Source of the DNA: SLFT01 sp964493075
GTDB taxonomy: Bacteria; Hydrogenedentota; Hydrogenedentia; Hydrogenedentales; CAITNO01
DNA length: 27,608 nucleotides
Direction of reading: 5' to 3'
Assembly: GCA_964493075.1 (NCBI GenBank)
Contig: CAZBNU010000037.1
Coordinates: 1-27,608, forward strand
Both the position numbers and the translations under genes were made by a program. Positions 16,777-24,799 of this stretch are shown here, piece by piece (the first letter of the stretch is position 1; each line of letters begins with the position of its first letter). The notes below the pieces were generated by a model, which saw only the letters and a list, made by a program, of their open reading frames with translations, did no database searches and was not told the origin of the DNA.

Positions 16777-17601
16777 ATGGACAAGCAGGAAGCGCGTGTG
16801 TTGTTCGATGCAGCGGATCGTCTGTATAAATCTGGTCGGTACGAGGAGGCATTGCAGCAGCTGCTGGATTTGCGGCATGAGTTTTCAGACGATTTCAATG
16901 TGCTCTATCCTATTCTGTTGTGCTACGAGAAATTGGGGCGCACGGCTGAGGCGCGGTTCATGTGTAATGACATGATCGATCATTTCGGTGGGGCAAGACA
17001 CCGGATAAAACTCTGCAAGGTGTATGAGCGTCTACTGAAACAGGCGCCCGACCCGAAGCCTGACCGGGACCCGTTGTCAGGCAGCGCAATAATCAAGGAC
17101 AAACCCCAGGTGATCGAAGTGGACGGTTCCGGTCTGGTTGAATTGTGGGGACGCTGGATTCCCTGGCGGAATCTTCTGATCGGTGTAGGGGTTTTGGGCG
17201 CTATGTTTGCGTTTATTGTATTACTGCCGCTGGTACTGCCTAAAGATGAGGAAGGGGTGGTAGTAGGGGCGAAGGGCATCATTCTGGTGACCAGTCTGCT
17301 GGTGCAGTATGTGTTGAATTGTGTCGTTTTCTATATCGCCCTTTGGACCACCAACAAACTACTTCATGAGGATATGATGCTGGACGTTATAGACGTCTGC
17401 ATATTCGCGCCAATTTTTGGTTTTCTCGTAAGTATTCCCATTATCGGTTGGGGGATAGCCTGGTATGTGCTGGCAGAGCGCTATGAAATGGGACTTGTTG
17501 ATTTCGTGTCTTTCGTGCTTGTGCTTATTGTTGTAAACGTTGCCTTTGTCTACATGGTGCTGCCCTCCATATTTGGTCCTGCTGTATTCAATTTTCTGTA
17601 A
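16777..17601 (+). CDS. TPR-like plus four-helix membrane protein of unknown function
   Basis: 274 residues. ATG 16777 has AAGGGAG 6 nt upstream; the GTG just before it is placed too close. The N-terminal 70 residues are one or two TPR-like helical repeats (ARVLFDAADRLYKSGRYEEA, then NVLYPILLCYEKLGRTAEARF). A charged linker follows (about 85-115), then four hydrophobic helices at about 131-153, 166-190, 206-232 and 243-268. The TPR part should face the cytoplasm and bind a partner. I do not recognise a family function. The gene ends head-on with the fused MFS/spermidine-synthase-like gene, sharing 14 bp at the 3' ends. Confidence 0.75.
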   Translation: MDKQEARVLFDAADRLYKSGRYEEALQQLLDLRHEFSDDFNVLYPILLCYEKLGRTAEARFMCNDMIDHFGGARHRIKLCKVYERLLKQAPDPKPDRDPLSGSAIIKDKPQVIEVDGSGLVELWGRWIPWRNLLIGVGVLGAMFAFIVLLPLVLPKDEEGVVVGAKGIILVTSLLVQYVLNCVVFYIALWTTNKLLHEDMMLDVIDVCIFAPIFGFLVSIPIIGWGIAWYVLAERYEMGLVDFVSFVLVLIVVNVAFVYMVLPSIFGPAVFNFL

Positions 17602-20347
17602 CAGCAGAAGCGCCCTGTTCGGCTTGTTCCAGCATGTCCCGCAGGGTTGCATCCTCCGGCAGGAATTGCAGCACGCGCTGTAGAAACTCTTTTGCCTCCT
17701 GGTAGTTTTCCCAGCGCAGTAACAGTCCCCCCTGTGTAAGCGCGATTTCCCGCAGATAGTATTGGGCGTTCAGATTGTCCGGGTCTATTTCAAGAGACGC
17801 AATGAAGCCTCTGGCAGCGGCATCATCGAAGGTGGAGCCGCCATAGTATTCCTGCAAGGCCTGCATATCCTGTCTGCGTGACTGGTAGCGGCGTTCCAGG
17901 GCTTTTTGGCCTTCTGTGCTGATGCTGTCTGGAAGCACTGCTTCAACGGGATTCGCCATCTGCGGCAGCAGCAGTTGCAGCGCTTCCGGCACCAGCCGGG
18001 CATAGACCAGTTGTGGCGCGATAAACTCCGCCCAGGGACGGTCGTCGGACATGATGTGTGCGCCCTCGGTGAACCCATCCAACCCTGTCTTGTCCAGCAG
18101 GTAGCACGACGCTATCTCAATCGGATCGCCTAGTCCTGATGCGACAAGCGCTTGGTGCAGTGCGGGAGTTTGGAGTCGTTCCCGTGCCTTCTCGTAGTGC
18201 ATTTTGAGCGGCGCATCGGAACCGATGAGGAACAGGTCGGCATTGACAAAGAAGGCGCAGTACTCGGGAAAAACACTGGTGAAGGTCTTTGCGAGGTCGC
18301 GCACTACTTCGGGAGAATTGCTGTGTAACGGAATCCACTGGGATACCATGCCGCCAGGCTTGAGCCGGTTCAGGCACAGGGTGTAGTACTCGTGGGTGTA
18401 AAAGGTGGACACGCCCGCCAGCGCCAGCGGCATGGGTTCAAAGGTGATGACGTCGTACCGTTTCTCTGTGCGCAACAAATAATTTCTGCCGTCGTCAATA
18501 TGGAAATGCACTTTTGGGTTGTCCAGCACGCCGAGGTTGTCCTGTTCAAAAAGGGGCGCGGCTTCGAGCACTTCCGGGATAATCTCCACAGCGTCAATGG
18601 TATCGAAATCATAGAGCGCCAGGGTGCCGCAGGTGATGCCGGAACCGAAGCACATGAACAACACGTCGGGATAATCGCGCTCGAACAAGAGTGGCAGTAC
18701 ACCCTGCAGCCGGTTCATTTTCACGCCCCGTTCAATGGAGGTGGTCGCCTGTACGCGGTTAATCCATAATACCCGGTCTTCACCTGAGACTGCTGTTTCC
18801 GGGGCCGTAACCACTACGGTGCCTTCGACGCCTTCCCGGAAAAACAGCACCTCATGGTCATCCGGCACATACCCCACGTTGAGTTCCCGGCTTACGTCCC
18901 TGGTGTAACTGTTAGCGCCCATGCCAAAAACGACAATAGAAAACGCCGTTGCCGCCAGTTTCCAACGCATGCCAGCACCGGAAGCCCACGCCAATGCCAG
19001 GCCCGAGCAAAGGAGTAGCAGCGCCAGGGCGAGGATGCTCCGATGTGCGCCCAGCAAAGGCAACAGTAAGAACCCCCCTGCAATAGCGCCCAGCACGCCA
19101 CCGAAGGTGTTTGCGCTGTACACAAGACCGACCTTGCGTCCTGCGTGGGTGTCTGCGGCGCTGTACGCACGCAAAATCAAGGGAAACAGAAATCCGAACA
19201 GAAAGGTCATGGGGAACAGGGTAAGAAAAGAAAGGACAAAAGTGCCCTGTGTAACCCCGGCCCACTCGGCGCGGACATTGCGGCTCATTTCGATGAACCG
19301 TTCCGGCAGCGCCGCCGTCCAGCCAAGTTGCATCACGATGCACAGGGCAAGAAGTATCAGCGCTGCAGCGATGGCGAGGAGTTTTCCCCGTAACCGATCC
19401 GCCACCAGTGCCGAACAGGCGCTGCCAGCGGCAATACCGCACAAAAACGCGGTCAGCATGGTGGTATAGGCGTAGGTGGTTCCCAGAAACACAATCGCCA
19501 GCAGCCGCGTCCAGATAACCTCCAGTGCCAACCCGCAGAACCCACACACCGCCGTAATGAGTAATAGCACATTCATACTGTAGGGTGGGTGCAGTGAAGC
19601 GGAACCCACCACCACAGGCGCATCGGCGAAAGATGGGTTTCGCTTCGCTTCATCCACCCTACAATCTAAATTCAGGGGTTCGCGGATGAGGGAGACCAGT
19701 ATGGCGCCAAGTCCTGCGAAAAGGTTTAAGGCGCAACCAACCAGAGTTGCGTGTGTATAGCCGAGAGTTGGAATTAACAGGAATCCGGTAAGGAAACAAC
19801 CCAACACTGCGCCGAGGGTGTTTACAGCGTAGAGTGTGGCCAGTCTCCGTCCGAAATGGCTGTCGCTATGGGCGACAAAACGGGACAGCAGGGGGAGGGT
19901 GGCGCCCATCAGGGTTACAGGTACGCACAGCAAAACCAGGGTTAGCAGCGCCCGCAGGGCAATTCCTGTGCCGCGTGAAAAATCGAAAATGCGCAGCAAA
20001 GTGGGGATTAGCGGTTCCAACGTGGGCAGGGCGAAAATAAACAGGCATGCCCATACGCTGATAAGAAGTTCAAAAATGCCATAGAGCCGCAAGGGATAGT
20101 GGGTGCGGTCGGCCAGTTTGCCGCCGACCAGACTGCCTATGCCAAGACCCATAAAGAAGATGGTGAGCACCGTACTGACCGCATAGGCGGTCGTGCCGAA
20201 CAGCAGTGCCAGTTTGCGCGTCCATATTACCTGATAGATCAGGCCGCACGAACCGGAAAGCACGAAGAACAGCAGCACACAGGAAAATGCGACCAGAAAC
20301 CCGGATACTGCTTTTGTCGTCCCCGTGCGTGTTGTCGTTGTTATCAT
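17588..20347 (-). CDS. Fused MFS transporter / spermidine synthase-like protein with in-frame repeat
   Basis: 919 residues from ATG 20347 (GGAG 6 nt upstream; ATG 20374 has none and overlaps the previous gene). Two homologous membrane halves, each starting with a G-L-x-x-(Q/E)-V-I-W-T-R-x-L-A motif, are followed by a spermidine-synthase-like Rossmann domain (from about 510) and a TPR-like C-terminus (about 850-919). The methyltransferase-like core is altered: MCFGSGITCG replaces GGGDGG, and ITFEPMP replaces the catalytic D-x-T-D-P. AVEIIPEV and DDGRNYLL are kept. True aminopropyl transfer is therefore doubtful. Fused proteins of this type are common but have no firm role. Residues about 229-256, between the membrane halves, are encoded by a palindromic repeat pair (19579-19663). 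It is the last gene of an operon with the LOG and RlmD-like genes. Confidence 0.88.
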   Translation of the reverse strand: MITTTTRTGTTKAVSGFLVAFSCVLLFFVLSGSCGLIYQVIWTRKLALLFGTTAYAVSTVLTIFFMGLGIGSLVGGKLADRTHYPLRLYGIFELLISVWACLFIFALPTLEPLIPTLLRIFDFSRGTGIALRALLTLVLLCVPVTLMGATLPLLSRFVAHSDSHFGRRLATLYAVNTLGAVLGCFLTGFLLIPTLGYTHATLVGCALNLFAGLGAILVSLIREPLNLDCRVDEAKRNPSFADAPVVVGSASLHPPYSMNVLLLITAVCGFCGLALEVIWTRLLAIVFLGTTYAYTTMLTAFLCGIAAGSACSALVADRLRGKLLAIAAALILLALCIVMQLGWTAALPERFIEMSRNVRAEWAGVTQGTFVLSFLTLFPMTFLFGFLFPLILRAYSAADTHAGRKVGLVYSANTFGGVLGAIAGGFLLLPLLGAHRSILALALLLLCSGLALAWASGAGMRWKLAATAFSIVVFGMGANSYTRDVSRELNVGYVPDDHEVLFFREGVEGTVVVTAPETAVSGEDRVLWINRVQATTSIERGVKMNRLQGVLPLLFERDYPDVLFMCFGSGITCGTLALYDFDTIDAVEIIPEVLEAAPLFEQDNLGVLDNPKVHFHIDDGRNYLLRTEKRYDVITFEPMPLALAGVSTFYTHEYYTLCLNRLKPGGMVSQWIPLHSNSPEVVRDLAKTFTSVFPEYCAFFVNADLFLIGSDAPLKMHYEKARERLQTPALHQALVASGLGDPIEIASCYLLDKTGLDGFTEGAHIMSDDRPWAEFIAPQLVYARLVPEALQLLLPQMANPVEAVLPDSISTEGQKALERRYQSRRQDMQALQEYYGGSTFDDAAARGFIASLEIDPDNLNAQYYLREIALTQGGLLLRWENYQEAKEFLQRVLQFLPEDATLRDMLEQAEQGASAVTEN
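19579..19663. repeat. GTAGGGTGGGT palindromic repeat pair inside a coding sequence
   Basis: Two 32-bp units stand in inverted order. The first, 19579-19610, starts TGTAGGGTGGGTGCAGTG. The second is the reverse complement of 19632-19663 and starts TGTAGGGTGGATGAAGCG. They differ from the intergenic copy at 12419 at 3 and 2 positions. The pair can fold into one long hairpin. It is read in frame by the MFS/spermidine-synthase-like gene as about 28 residues (RVDEAKRNPSFAD through SASLHPPYS) without a stop. Confidence 0.88.
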
Positions 20348-20364
20348 TCTGCGCTCCGTTGCTG

Positions 20365-20937
20365 TTAGAACCATTTCCCGTGCACCGGTTCGGGGGTGTA
20401 GTTGTCCAAGTAGTCATATGCCTCCTCGGGAGTGCTACAGATACGATATAACTTTGTATGCAGTTCCTTAATGAACTGCTCTTCAATAAGGGTGTCAAAA
20501 AAAGCGAACAGATGGTCGTAGATGCCGTTCACGTTGAGAAACACGCACGGTTTTTGATGATACCACAGTTGTTTGAGTACCAGCACTTCCATAACCTCCT
20601 CGATGGTGCCAAAACCGCCGGGCATGGCGATAAAGGCGTCCGCCCGTTCCGCCATAACTCGCTTACGTTCACTCATGGTGGTAGTGACCACCAGTTCATC
20701 CGCCTCGTGGTAGGCCAGTTCCAAGTCCACCAGTTTGTCGGTAATAATCCCTACCACCCTGCCGCCGCCTGCTCCATGCACTGCCCGGGCGCATTCTCCC
20801 ATGAGGCCCACACAGCCGCCGCCATAGACCAAGGTGTGGCCGTGTTGTGCAATCAACATGCCCAGGCGGGTTGCAGCCTCTTTATGGCAGTCTGCCAGGG
20901 CGTTGCTGCTGGCTGCATATACGCATATATTCTTCAC
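20365..20937 (-). CDS. LOG-family (TIGR00730) Rossmann-fold protein
   Basis: 190 residues from GTG 20937, with AAAGGA about 11 nt upstream. An in-frame start at 21012 would run back into the previous gene and add residues unlike the family. MKNICVYAASS opens the Rossmann fold, LVYGGGCVGLMG (36-47) is the nucleotide-binding loop, and R91 with PGGFGTIEE (106-114) are the LOG catalytic motifs. LOG enzymes remove ribose-5-phosphate from nucleoside monophosphates (AMP or cytokinin nucleotides); in most bacteria the in vivo role is nucleotide salvage or unknown. It lies 16 bp after the RlmD-like gene and 17 bp before the MFS/spermidine-synthase-like gene. Confidence 0.9.
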   Translation of the reverse strand: MKNICVYAASSNALADCHKEAATRLGMLIAQHGHTLVYGGGCVGLMGECARAVHGAGGGRVVGIITDKLVDLELAYHEADELVVTTTMSERKRVMAERADAFIAMPGGFGTIEEVMEVLVLKQLWYHQKPCVFLNVNGIYDHLFAFFDTLIEEQFIKELHTKLYRICSTPEEAYDYLDNYTPEPVHGKWF

Positions 20938-20953
20938 TGGAAATCTGTTCCTT

Positions 20954-22129
20954 TCATGATCTTTCAAAAACGCCGATAGTTTCCACATGGGGCGTATGAG
21001 GAAACATATCAAGTGCGGCGGCTGAAGTCAAGCGCCATCCGCCAGAGGCGAGACCGTTGGCGTCACGCGCAAAGGTCGTCGGATTGCAGGATACATAAAT
21101 AATTCGTTTTGCATGTGCATTGGCGAGCGCTTTAGTCAGGGCTTTTGCGCCCGTGCGTGGTGGATCCAACACAATAACTTCCCAGGGGTGTTCCTGGATA
21201 AGGCGTACCATGATCTGTTCGTCGCCGTGTCTGTACACGCCAGAAGAATATTCGTTTGCCGCTGCTATGGATGCACCGGCATGGTCCACACCAACCACCT
21301 CGCGTTTATTCGTGTGATGCAGGCTCAGGTTTCCGTTGCCGCAGTACAGGTCCAGCAGACTGGTCGCATTGCCGATGCGCTGATCTGTTTCCCGGCGCAA
21401 CATGCGGTTTAGCAGCAGGCTTGCCTGACTGAAAGTACCGTTTACAATGGGAATGCCGTCAAAGAGAAATTGATGGCGCGTGCGGCTGTTGAAACTATCT
21501 GTCAGCGGAAATAGTGCCCGCAGTGGCGTCGGGGGATCACCCATGGATATGAGAATTTCCTCCCCTTCAGGATTCACGGTGACATGAATGTTGCTGCGTA
21601 ATTTGAGTGGGCGCAACGTCTCAAGGGCATCATTGAGCCGCTGGTGGTTCAATGGACAGGCGGGCAGCGGAATGACATCGTGGGTGCGTGGTGCATAGTA
21701 TCCCAGCGTGGCGCCGTCTCCATGAAAAACAGCACGAGTCCGGTACCCCTGCCGGAGTGTTGGTTCTTCAAGAAAGGCTACTTCAACCTCGATATGCCCA
21801 ATGCGCCTGATGCTTTCCTGCACGATCTGCCGTTTCCATTCCCCTTGTGCCGGGTATTGAAAATCATGCCAGGCACAGGTGGTGGTGCAGGGTAGTCCGG
21901 CGCAGGCGCTGCCGGTGATGCGGTGCGGCGAAGGGGACATCACTTCAAGCAGGTGTCCCCACAAGGCGTTGCTGGTGCGTCGGTATATTCGCACGCGTAC
22001 CGTGTCTCCGGGCAATGCTCCGGCAACGAAGCACGCCATGGAGTCAATGCGTCCGATGCCATCGCCGCCGTGGGCCACGCCGGTAATGGTGAGTTCCAAA
22101 CTGGAGGAGGATGCATGAGGTGGAATCAT
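20954..22129 (-). CDS. 23S rRNA (uracil-C5) methyltransferase, RlmD/TrmA family
   Basis: 391 residues; ATG 22129 with AAGG 7 nt upstream. A TRAM-like RNA-binding domain (about 10-65) is followed by Cys76, Cys81, Cys85 and Cys158, matching the four ligands of the [4Fe-4S] cluster in this family. The SAM site LLDLYCGNGNLSL starts at 258. DPPRTG is at 322-327 and SCNPTTFARD at 347-356, with Cys348 as the catalytic nucleophile. The ending DMFPHTPHVETIGVFER is diagnostic. It methylates a uracil at C5 in rRNA (U747 and/or U1939 in known enzymes); which position cannot be told here. It is shorter than E. coli RlmD (about 430). First gene of an operon with the LOG and MFS/spermidine-synthase-like genes. 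Confidence 0.92.
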   Translation of the reverse strand: MIPPHASSSSLELTITGVAHGGDGIGRIDSMACFVAGALPGDTVRVRIYRRTSNALWGHLLEVMSPSPHRITGSACAGLPCTTTCAWHDFQYPAQGEWKRQIVQESIRRIGHIEVEVAFLEEPTLRQGYRTRAVFHGDGATLGYYAPRTHDVIPLPACPLNHQRLNDALETLRPLKLRSNIHVTVNPEGEEILISMGDPPTPLRALFPLTDSFNSRTRHQFLFDGIPIVNGTFSQASLLLNRMLRRETDQRIGNATSLLDLYCGNGNLSLHHTNKREVVGVDHAGASIAAANEYSSGVYRHGDEQIMVRLIQEHPWEVIVLDPPRTGAKALTKALANAHAKRIIYVSCNPTTFARDANGLASGGWRLTSAAALDMFPHTPHVETIGVFERS

Positions 22130-22140
22130 GGAATTGCCTT

Positions 22141-22179
22141 AAACAAAAAGTCCCGTTCCGGCAGAAACCGAAACGGGAC
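22141..22179 (-). terminator. Intrinsic terminator after rpmB
   Basis: Read on the minus strand, GTCCCGTTTCGG (22168-22179) pairs with CCGGAACGGGAC (22150-22161) around a 6-nt loop, and TTTTTGTTT follows. It separates rpmB from the RlmD-like gene downstream. Confidence 0.88.
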
Positions 22180-22198
22180 ATGCAATAATTACAGTCTA

Positions 22199-22471
22199 CT
22201 ATTTTTCGACGCTTGCTTTCCACGCGGCATGGGCGCCACGGGGTGCTTTTACAAATTTACCCGCTTTGAGGTATCGGGTACAAACTTTGACGCGATGCAC
22301 ATGTCCGTTTTCTTCTACCACACGCACCGTCTGCAGATTTGGCTTCCACCGGCGTTTGGAAATACCGGTCACATTCTGTCCGATACCGCCTTCGCGTTTC
22401 GCTTTACCGCGCCGCACCACGCGATTACCTACTCGCGGCCGTTTGCCGCTATATTCGCATACTCTGGCCAT
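22199..22471 (-). CDS. rpmB: 50S ribosomal protein bL28
   Basis: 90 residues. MARVCEYSGKRPRVGNRV is the bL28 N-terminus (usually CxxCGK; here Cys5 is kept but the partner position is Ser). ISKRRWKPNLQTVRV is the family core, and a basic tail follows. AAGGA lies 4 nt before the ATG. It has its own terminator and is flanked by unrelated genes, so it is probably transcribed alone. Confidence 0.95.
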   Translation of the reverse strand: MARVCEYSGKRPRVGNRVVRRGKAKREGGIGQNVTGISKRRWKPNLQTVRVVEENGHVHRVKVCTRYLKAGKFVKAPRGAHAAWKASVEK

Positions 22472-22614
22472 AATACATTCCTTAAATTGCTATGCTGAGT
22501 GTGCCGGGAACCGACACCAACGAGTACTATCCGAAAGGGAGCGATATGATAGCATAATATGAGAGACAAAACAAATTTAGTGATGCACCTGTTTTTCACG
22601 GCCCGAAAACCGCA

Positions 22615-23349
22615 TCAATCAAGGGGCTTTTTCCCCTTATCAACAGCAGCGACGATTTTCTCTGGTTCCGCGCCATTCTCTGCTGTCCGCCGAGGTTTTC
22701 TGCCTGTACTGGCAAAGACCAACTGCAACTGGCGAAGATGGGTTTTACGGATTTGCTGCCACATGAAGTAGGTAAGATAGCGACCGACAATTTTGGGGAT
22801 TTTGGTGAAGCGTACCAGCACGCCATACCGCGGATTTCCTGCGGCATCCTTGTCCAGTGCCGTTTCGGAGGTTCGCATAACCTCCGCTGACAACGTGTGT
22901 TCGGGATACTCCGGCAGTACCAGGCGCAGGTCAATTTCTTCACCCACGGCATACTTCTCGCCAGTCAGTAGATAGGCCGCATCCATACTCAAATTGCTGA
23001 ATTCGGCGTCCACATAGTGCTGGCTCGTCTTGGTGCGTATTGCGGTCTTGGCAGAGTAGGGCACACGCCAGGAACGGCGTCTCTGATCAAACTGGGAGTT
23101 TGTGTTGCGGCTCAGATACAGTTCATTGTTTTCGCCATCAAGAACCTCCACGGCCTGTAAATAGTAAAACGCGCGTGGGGTGCAGTCCGGAATTTCCAAC
23201 TGCACTTTTGTTCCCGGGCGAAGTGCAATCCTGCTGCCGAAAGACAAGCAGACACAACCGCTGTCAATCCACCCTTTAACGCGCGCATTTTCCCGGCGTG
23301 TGGCGCCGATGGCAAGACGCACACTATCGTTTTTCTTTAGTTCTATCAT
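22615..23349 (-). CDS. PilZ-domain protein (putative c-di-GMP effector)
   Basis: 244 residues from ATG 23349, three bases after AGGGGA; the ATG just before it, or ATG 23400, is also possible. The N-terminal half is a YcgR-like beta-barrel region (DSVRLAIGATRRENARVKGW). The PilZ domain (about 95-205) starts with QRRRSWRVPY, matching the RxxxR c-di-GMP motif, and has NLSMDAAYLL in place of the usual D/N-x-S-x-x-G, with Ala for Gly. The tail is basic and Lys-rich. PilZ proteins bind c-di-GMP to control motility, adhesion or exopolysaccharide. No such partner gene is in the window. The altered second motif may lower affinity. It is divergent from the phasin-like gene. Confidence 0.82.
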   Translation of the reverse strand: MIELKKNDSVRLAIGATRRENARVKGWIDSGCVCLSFGSRIALRPGTKVQLEIPDCTPRAFYYLQAVEVLDGENNELYLSRNTNSQFDQRRRSWRVPYSAKTAIRTKTSQHYVDAEFSNLSMDAAYLLTGEKYAVGEEIDLRLVLPEYPEHTLSAEVMRTSETALDKDAAGNPRYGVLVRFTKIPKIVGRYLTYFMWQQIRKTHLRQLQLVFASTGRKPRRTAENGAEPEKIVAAVDKGKKPLD

Positions 23350-23463
23350 CATTCCCCTGGTATCACTTTCAAAAACAGTTGCTCCATTTCCAAGTATCAT
23401 ACCACATAAACCCCATCCAATCTGCAAAAAATACCCCCCTGACGAATAAGAGCCTGAAAAATA

Positions 23464-23492
23464 TGCGTGTAAGGGGTATTATGCCGTATAAT
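23464..23492 (+). promoter_or_regulatory. Candidate promoter of the phasin-like gene
   Basis: TATAAT at 23487-23492 is a perfect -10 box about 66 nt before ATG 23559. The -35 position (TGCGTG) is poor, so activation by a regulator, or a different sigma factor, is possible. Confidence 0.35.
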
Positions 23493-23558
23493 GAGAGGCA
23501 GCCAAGAGAAAGTTCAAGCAATGGAAAAGGCAACACAAAAGAAAAGGAGACAACGACT

Positions 23559-24089
23559 ATGGCTTCCAAAAAGACAAAGAAACCTGGAGATATGCTTTCC
23601 GAAGTTTTTAACCGCACGGTGGAGATCATGAGTGATTTGACAACGGCCACCGCGGCAGCGTCAATGAACGCTTCACTCACCAGTGCCCGTCGCCTGGTCA
23701 AGTTTCAGAAGGGCGCCACCAAAGCCGGACTGAATGTAGTGGGCAAGGTGCAGGAATACACCGAAAAGTCGTTGCGTGATGCGGTCAAAGATGGCAAGTG
23801 GCTGCCCAAGGAAGGCAAAGAAGTTGTAGATGAGTGGGCGAAAATGATGGATGGCGGCATTGACGAGTTTGGCAAGGTGGTGGATAAAAGTTTTGATCTG
23901 ATGCTTACATTCCTGGACCGTGTTGAAAAGGACGGTAAAGCAAAATCCAAAACGTCAGAAAAGAAATCTACAACCAAAAAAACTGCCGCAAAAAAGGCCC
24001 CTGCCAAAAAGACCGCAGCAAAGAAAAAGACTGCCGCGCGTAAGCCTGCTGCTAAGAAGAAAAGCGCAACAGCCAAGTCATCGAAGTAA
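23559..24089 (+). CDS. Phasin-like protein with Lys/Ala-rich histone-like tail
   Basis: 176 residues; ATG 23559 has AAGGAGA 8 nt upstream, a strong ribosome site that rules out the longer frame starting at 23298. Residues 1-124 are amphipathic helices with a phasin-like pattern (DMLSEVFNRTVEIMSDLT, RRLVKFQKGATKAGLNVV, KEVVDEWAKMMDGGIDEF). Residues 125-176 are nearly all Lys, Ala, Thr, Ser and Pro in KKTAAKK/KKAPAKK repeats, like the tails of PhaF and histone H1-like proteins. PhaF coats polyhydroxyalkanoate granules and ties them to the nucleoid, and the same may hold here. No PHA synthase is in the window, so a plain nucleoid-binding role is also possible. A short hairpin without a T run follows the stop (24089-24112). 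Confidence 0.75.
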   Translation: MASKKTKKPGDMLSEVFNRTVEIMSDLTTATAAASMNASLTSARRLVKFQKGATKAGLNVVGKVQEYTEKSLRDAVKDGKWLPKEGKEVVDEWAKMMDGGIDEFGKVVDKSFDLMLTFLDRVEKDGKAKSKTSEKKSTTKKTAAKKAPAKKTAAKKKTAARKPAAKKKSATAKSSK

Positions 24090-24359
24090 TATAACGGGTG
24101 GTTCCGCTATATCTCCTCCAGCCTACACTATTTGTTTCTTTGTTCAATCTGCGGTAGTGTTAGGCCCTTGCCGTTGCGTGGCTGACAATTTTTTTGCGAG
24201 TTTGCCACTTGTCATAAAGGACACAGAGATAGAGCAATGACTTTGCAGTTGCGCCGCAGGCGCCACTTCTTCAGTGTGAAGTCCCGGACGAAGCGTAGCA
24301 ACTTTTCGGATCGGAACTACGATAAAAAACAAGAAGTTGAATTTGTGAATATACTACTA
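24090..24359. other. Intergenic region with no gene seen
   Basis: No tRNA, conserved ORF or terminator with a T run could be supported here. A short GC inverted repeat (GCGCC-GCA-GGCGCC) lies near 24251-24264. A 90-codon ORF from 24237 runs into the repeat that follows and is not called. Confidence 0.5.
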
Positions 24360-24564
24360 CCGTCATTCCGGTTTTTATTTTCTGATGAGAATCAGAAAAT
24401 AAAAGACCGGAATCCACGAGTAGCAACAAGGCCTTCGCATTACATTATAGATTCCGGTCTTTTTCGGGCGGATTACTTTCATAAAGAAGACGATAACGAA
24501 TACATGTAGTTTTAAGCGGGAGGCACCGCATTTGCATAGTTGCCCGAAAAAACCGGAATGACGG
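24360..24564. repeat. MITE-like element with nested palindromes
   Basis: The ends are a perfect 17-bp inverted repeat, CCGTCATTCCGGTTTTT at 24360-24376 and its complement at 24548-24564. Inside are two more palindromes: ATTTTCTGAT (24377-24386) with ATCAGAAAAT (24391-24400), and AAAAGACCGGAATC (24401-24414) with its complement at 24450-24463. The element has no transposase gene. Similar CATTCCGG palindromes are common dispersed repeats in environmental bacteria. Confidence 0.75.
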
Positions 24565-24667
24565 TGGGAGTGCTTACTCTTAGGAAATATTTCTGGGTTG
24601 TGGATAAAGCCCACGTTAGACTTTTACCAATGAATTTCTGTGCAAAATGATACAAAATTACAGTTGC

Positions 24668-24747
24668 CGTCATTGCGAGGTACGAAGCAATCTGGGTTGC
24701 ATCAAAGTCTGTACTATAACGAGATTGCTTCGTACCTCGCAATGACG
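24668..24747. repeat. CGTCATTGCGAGG palindromic repeat
   Basis: A perfect 26-bp inverted repeat, starting CGTCATTGCGAGGTACGAAG at 24668-24693 and mirrored at 24722-24747, around a 28-nt loop. This belongs to the GTCATTGCGAGG...GAAGCAATC type seen across many bacterial phyla. It lies about 50 bp upstream of the 24800 gene and could affect its transcription. Confidence 0.85.
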
Positions 24748-24799
24748 ATACTTGATATCTTTTATGTTGGTTCCGGCTATGCCGGGTTAGGATGGTAGT

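Noticed and set aside
24237..24509. 90-codon ORF in the repeat-rich intergenic region
   Set aside because: Its second half is translated from the nested palindromes, and there is no ribosome site or family match.
24668..24747. Intrinsic terminator reading of the 26-bp inverted repeat
   Set aside because: The stem is long, but the loop is 28 nt and no T run follows on either strand; a dispersed repeat explains it better.
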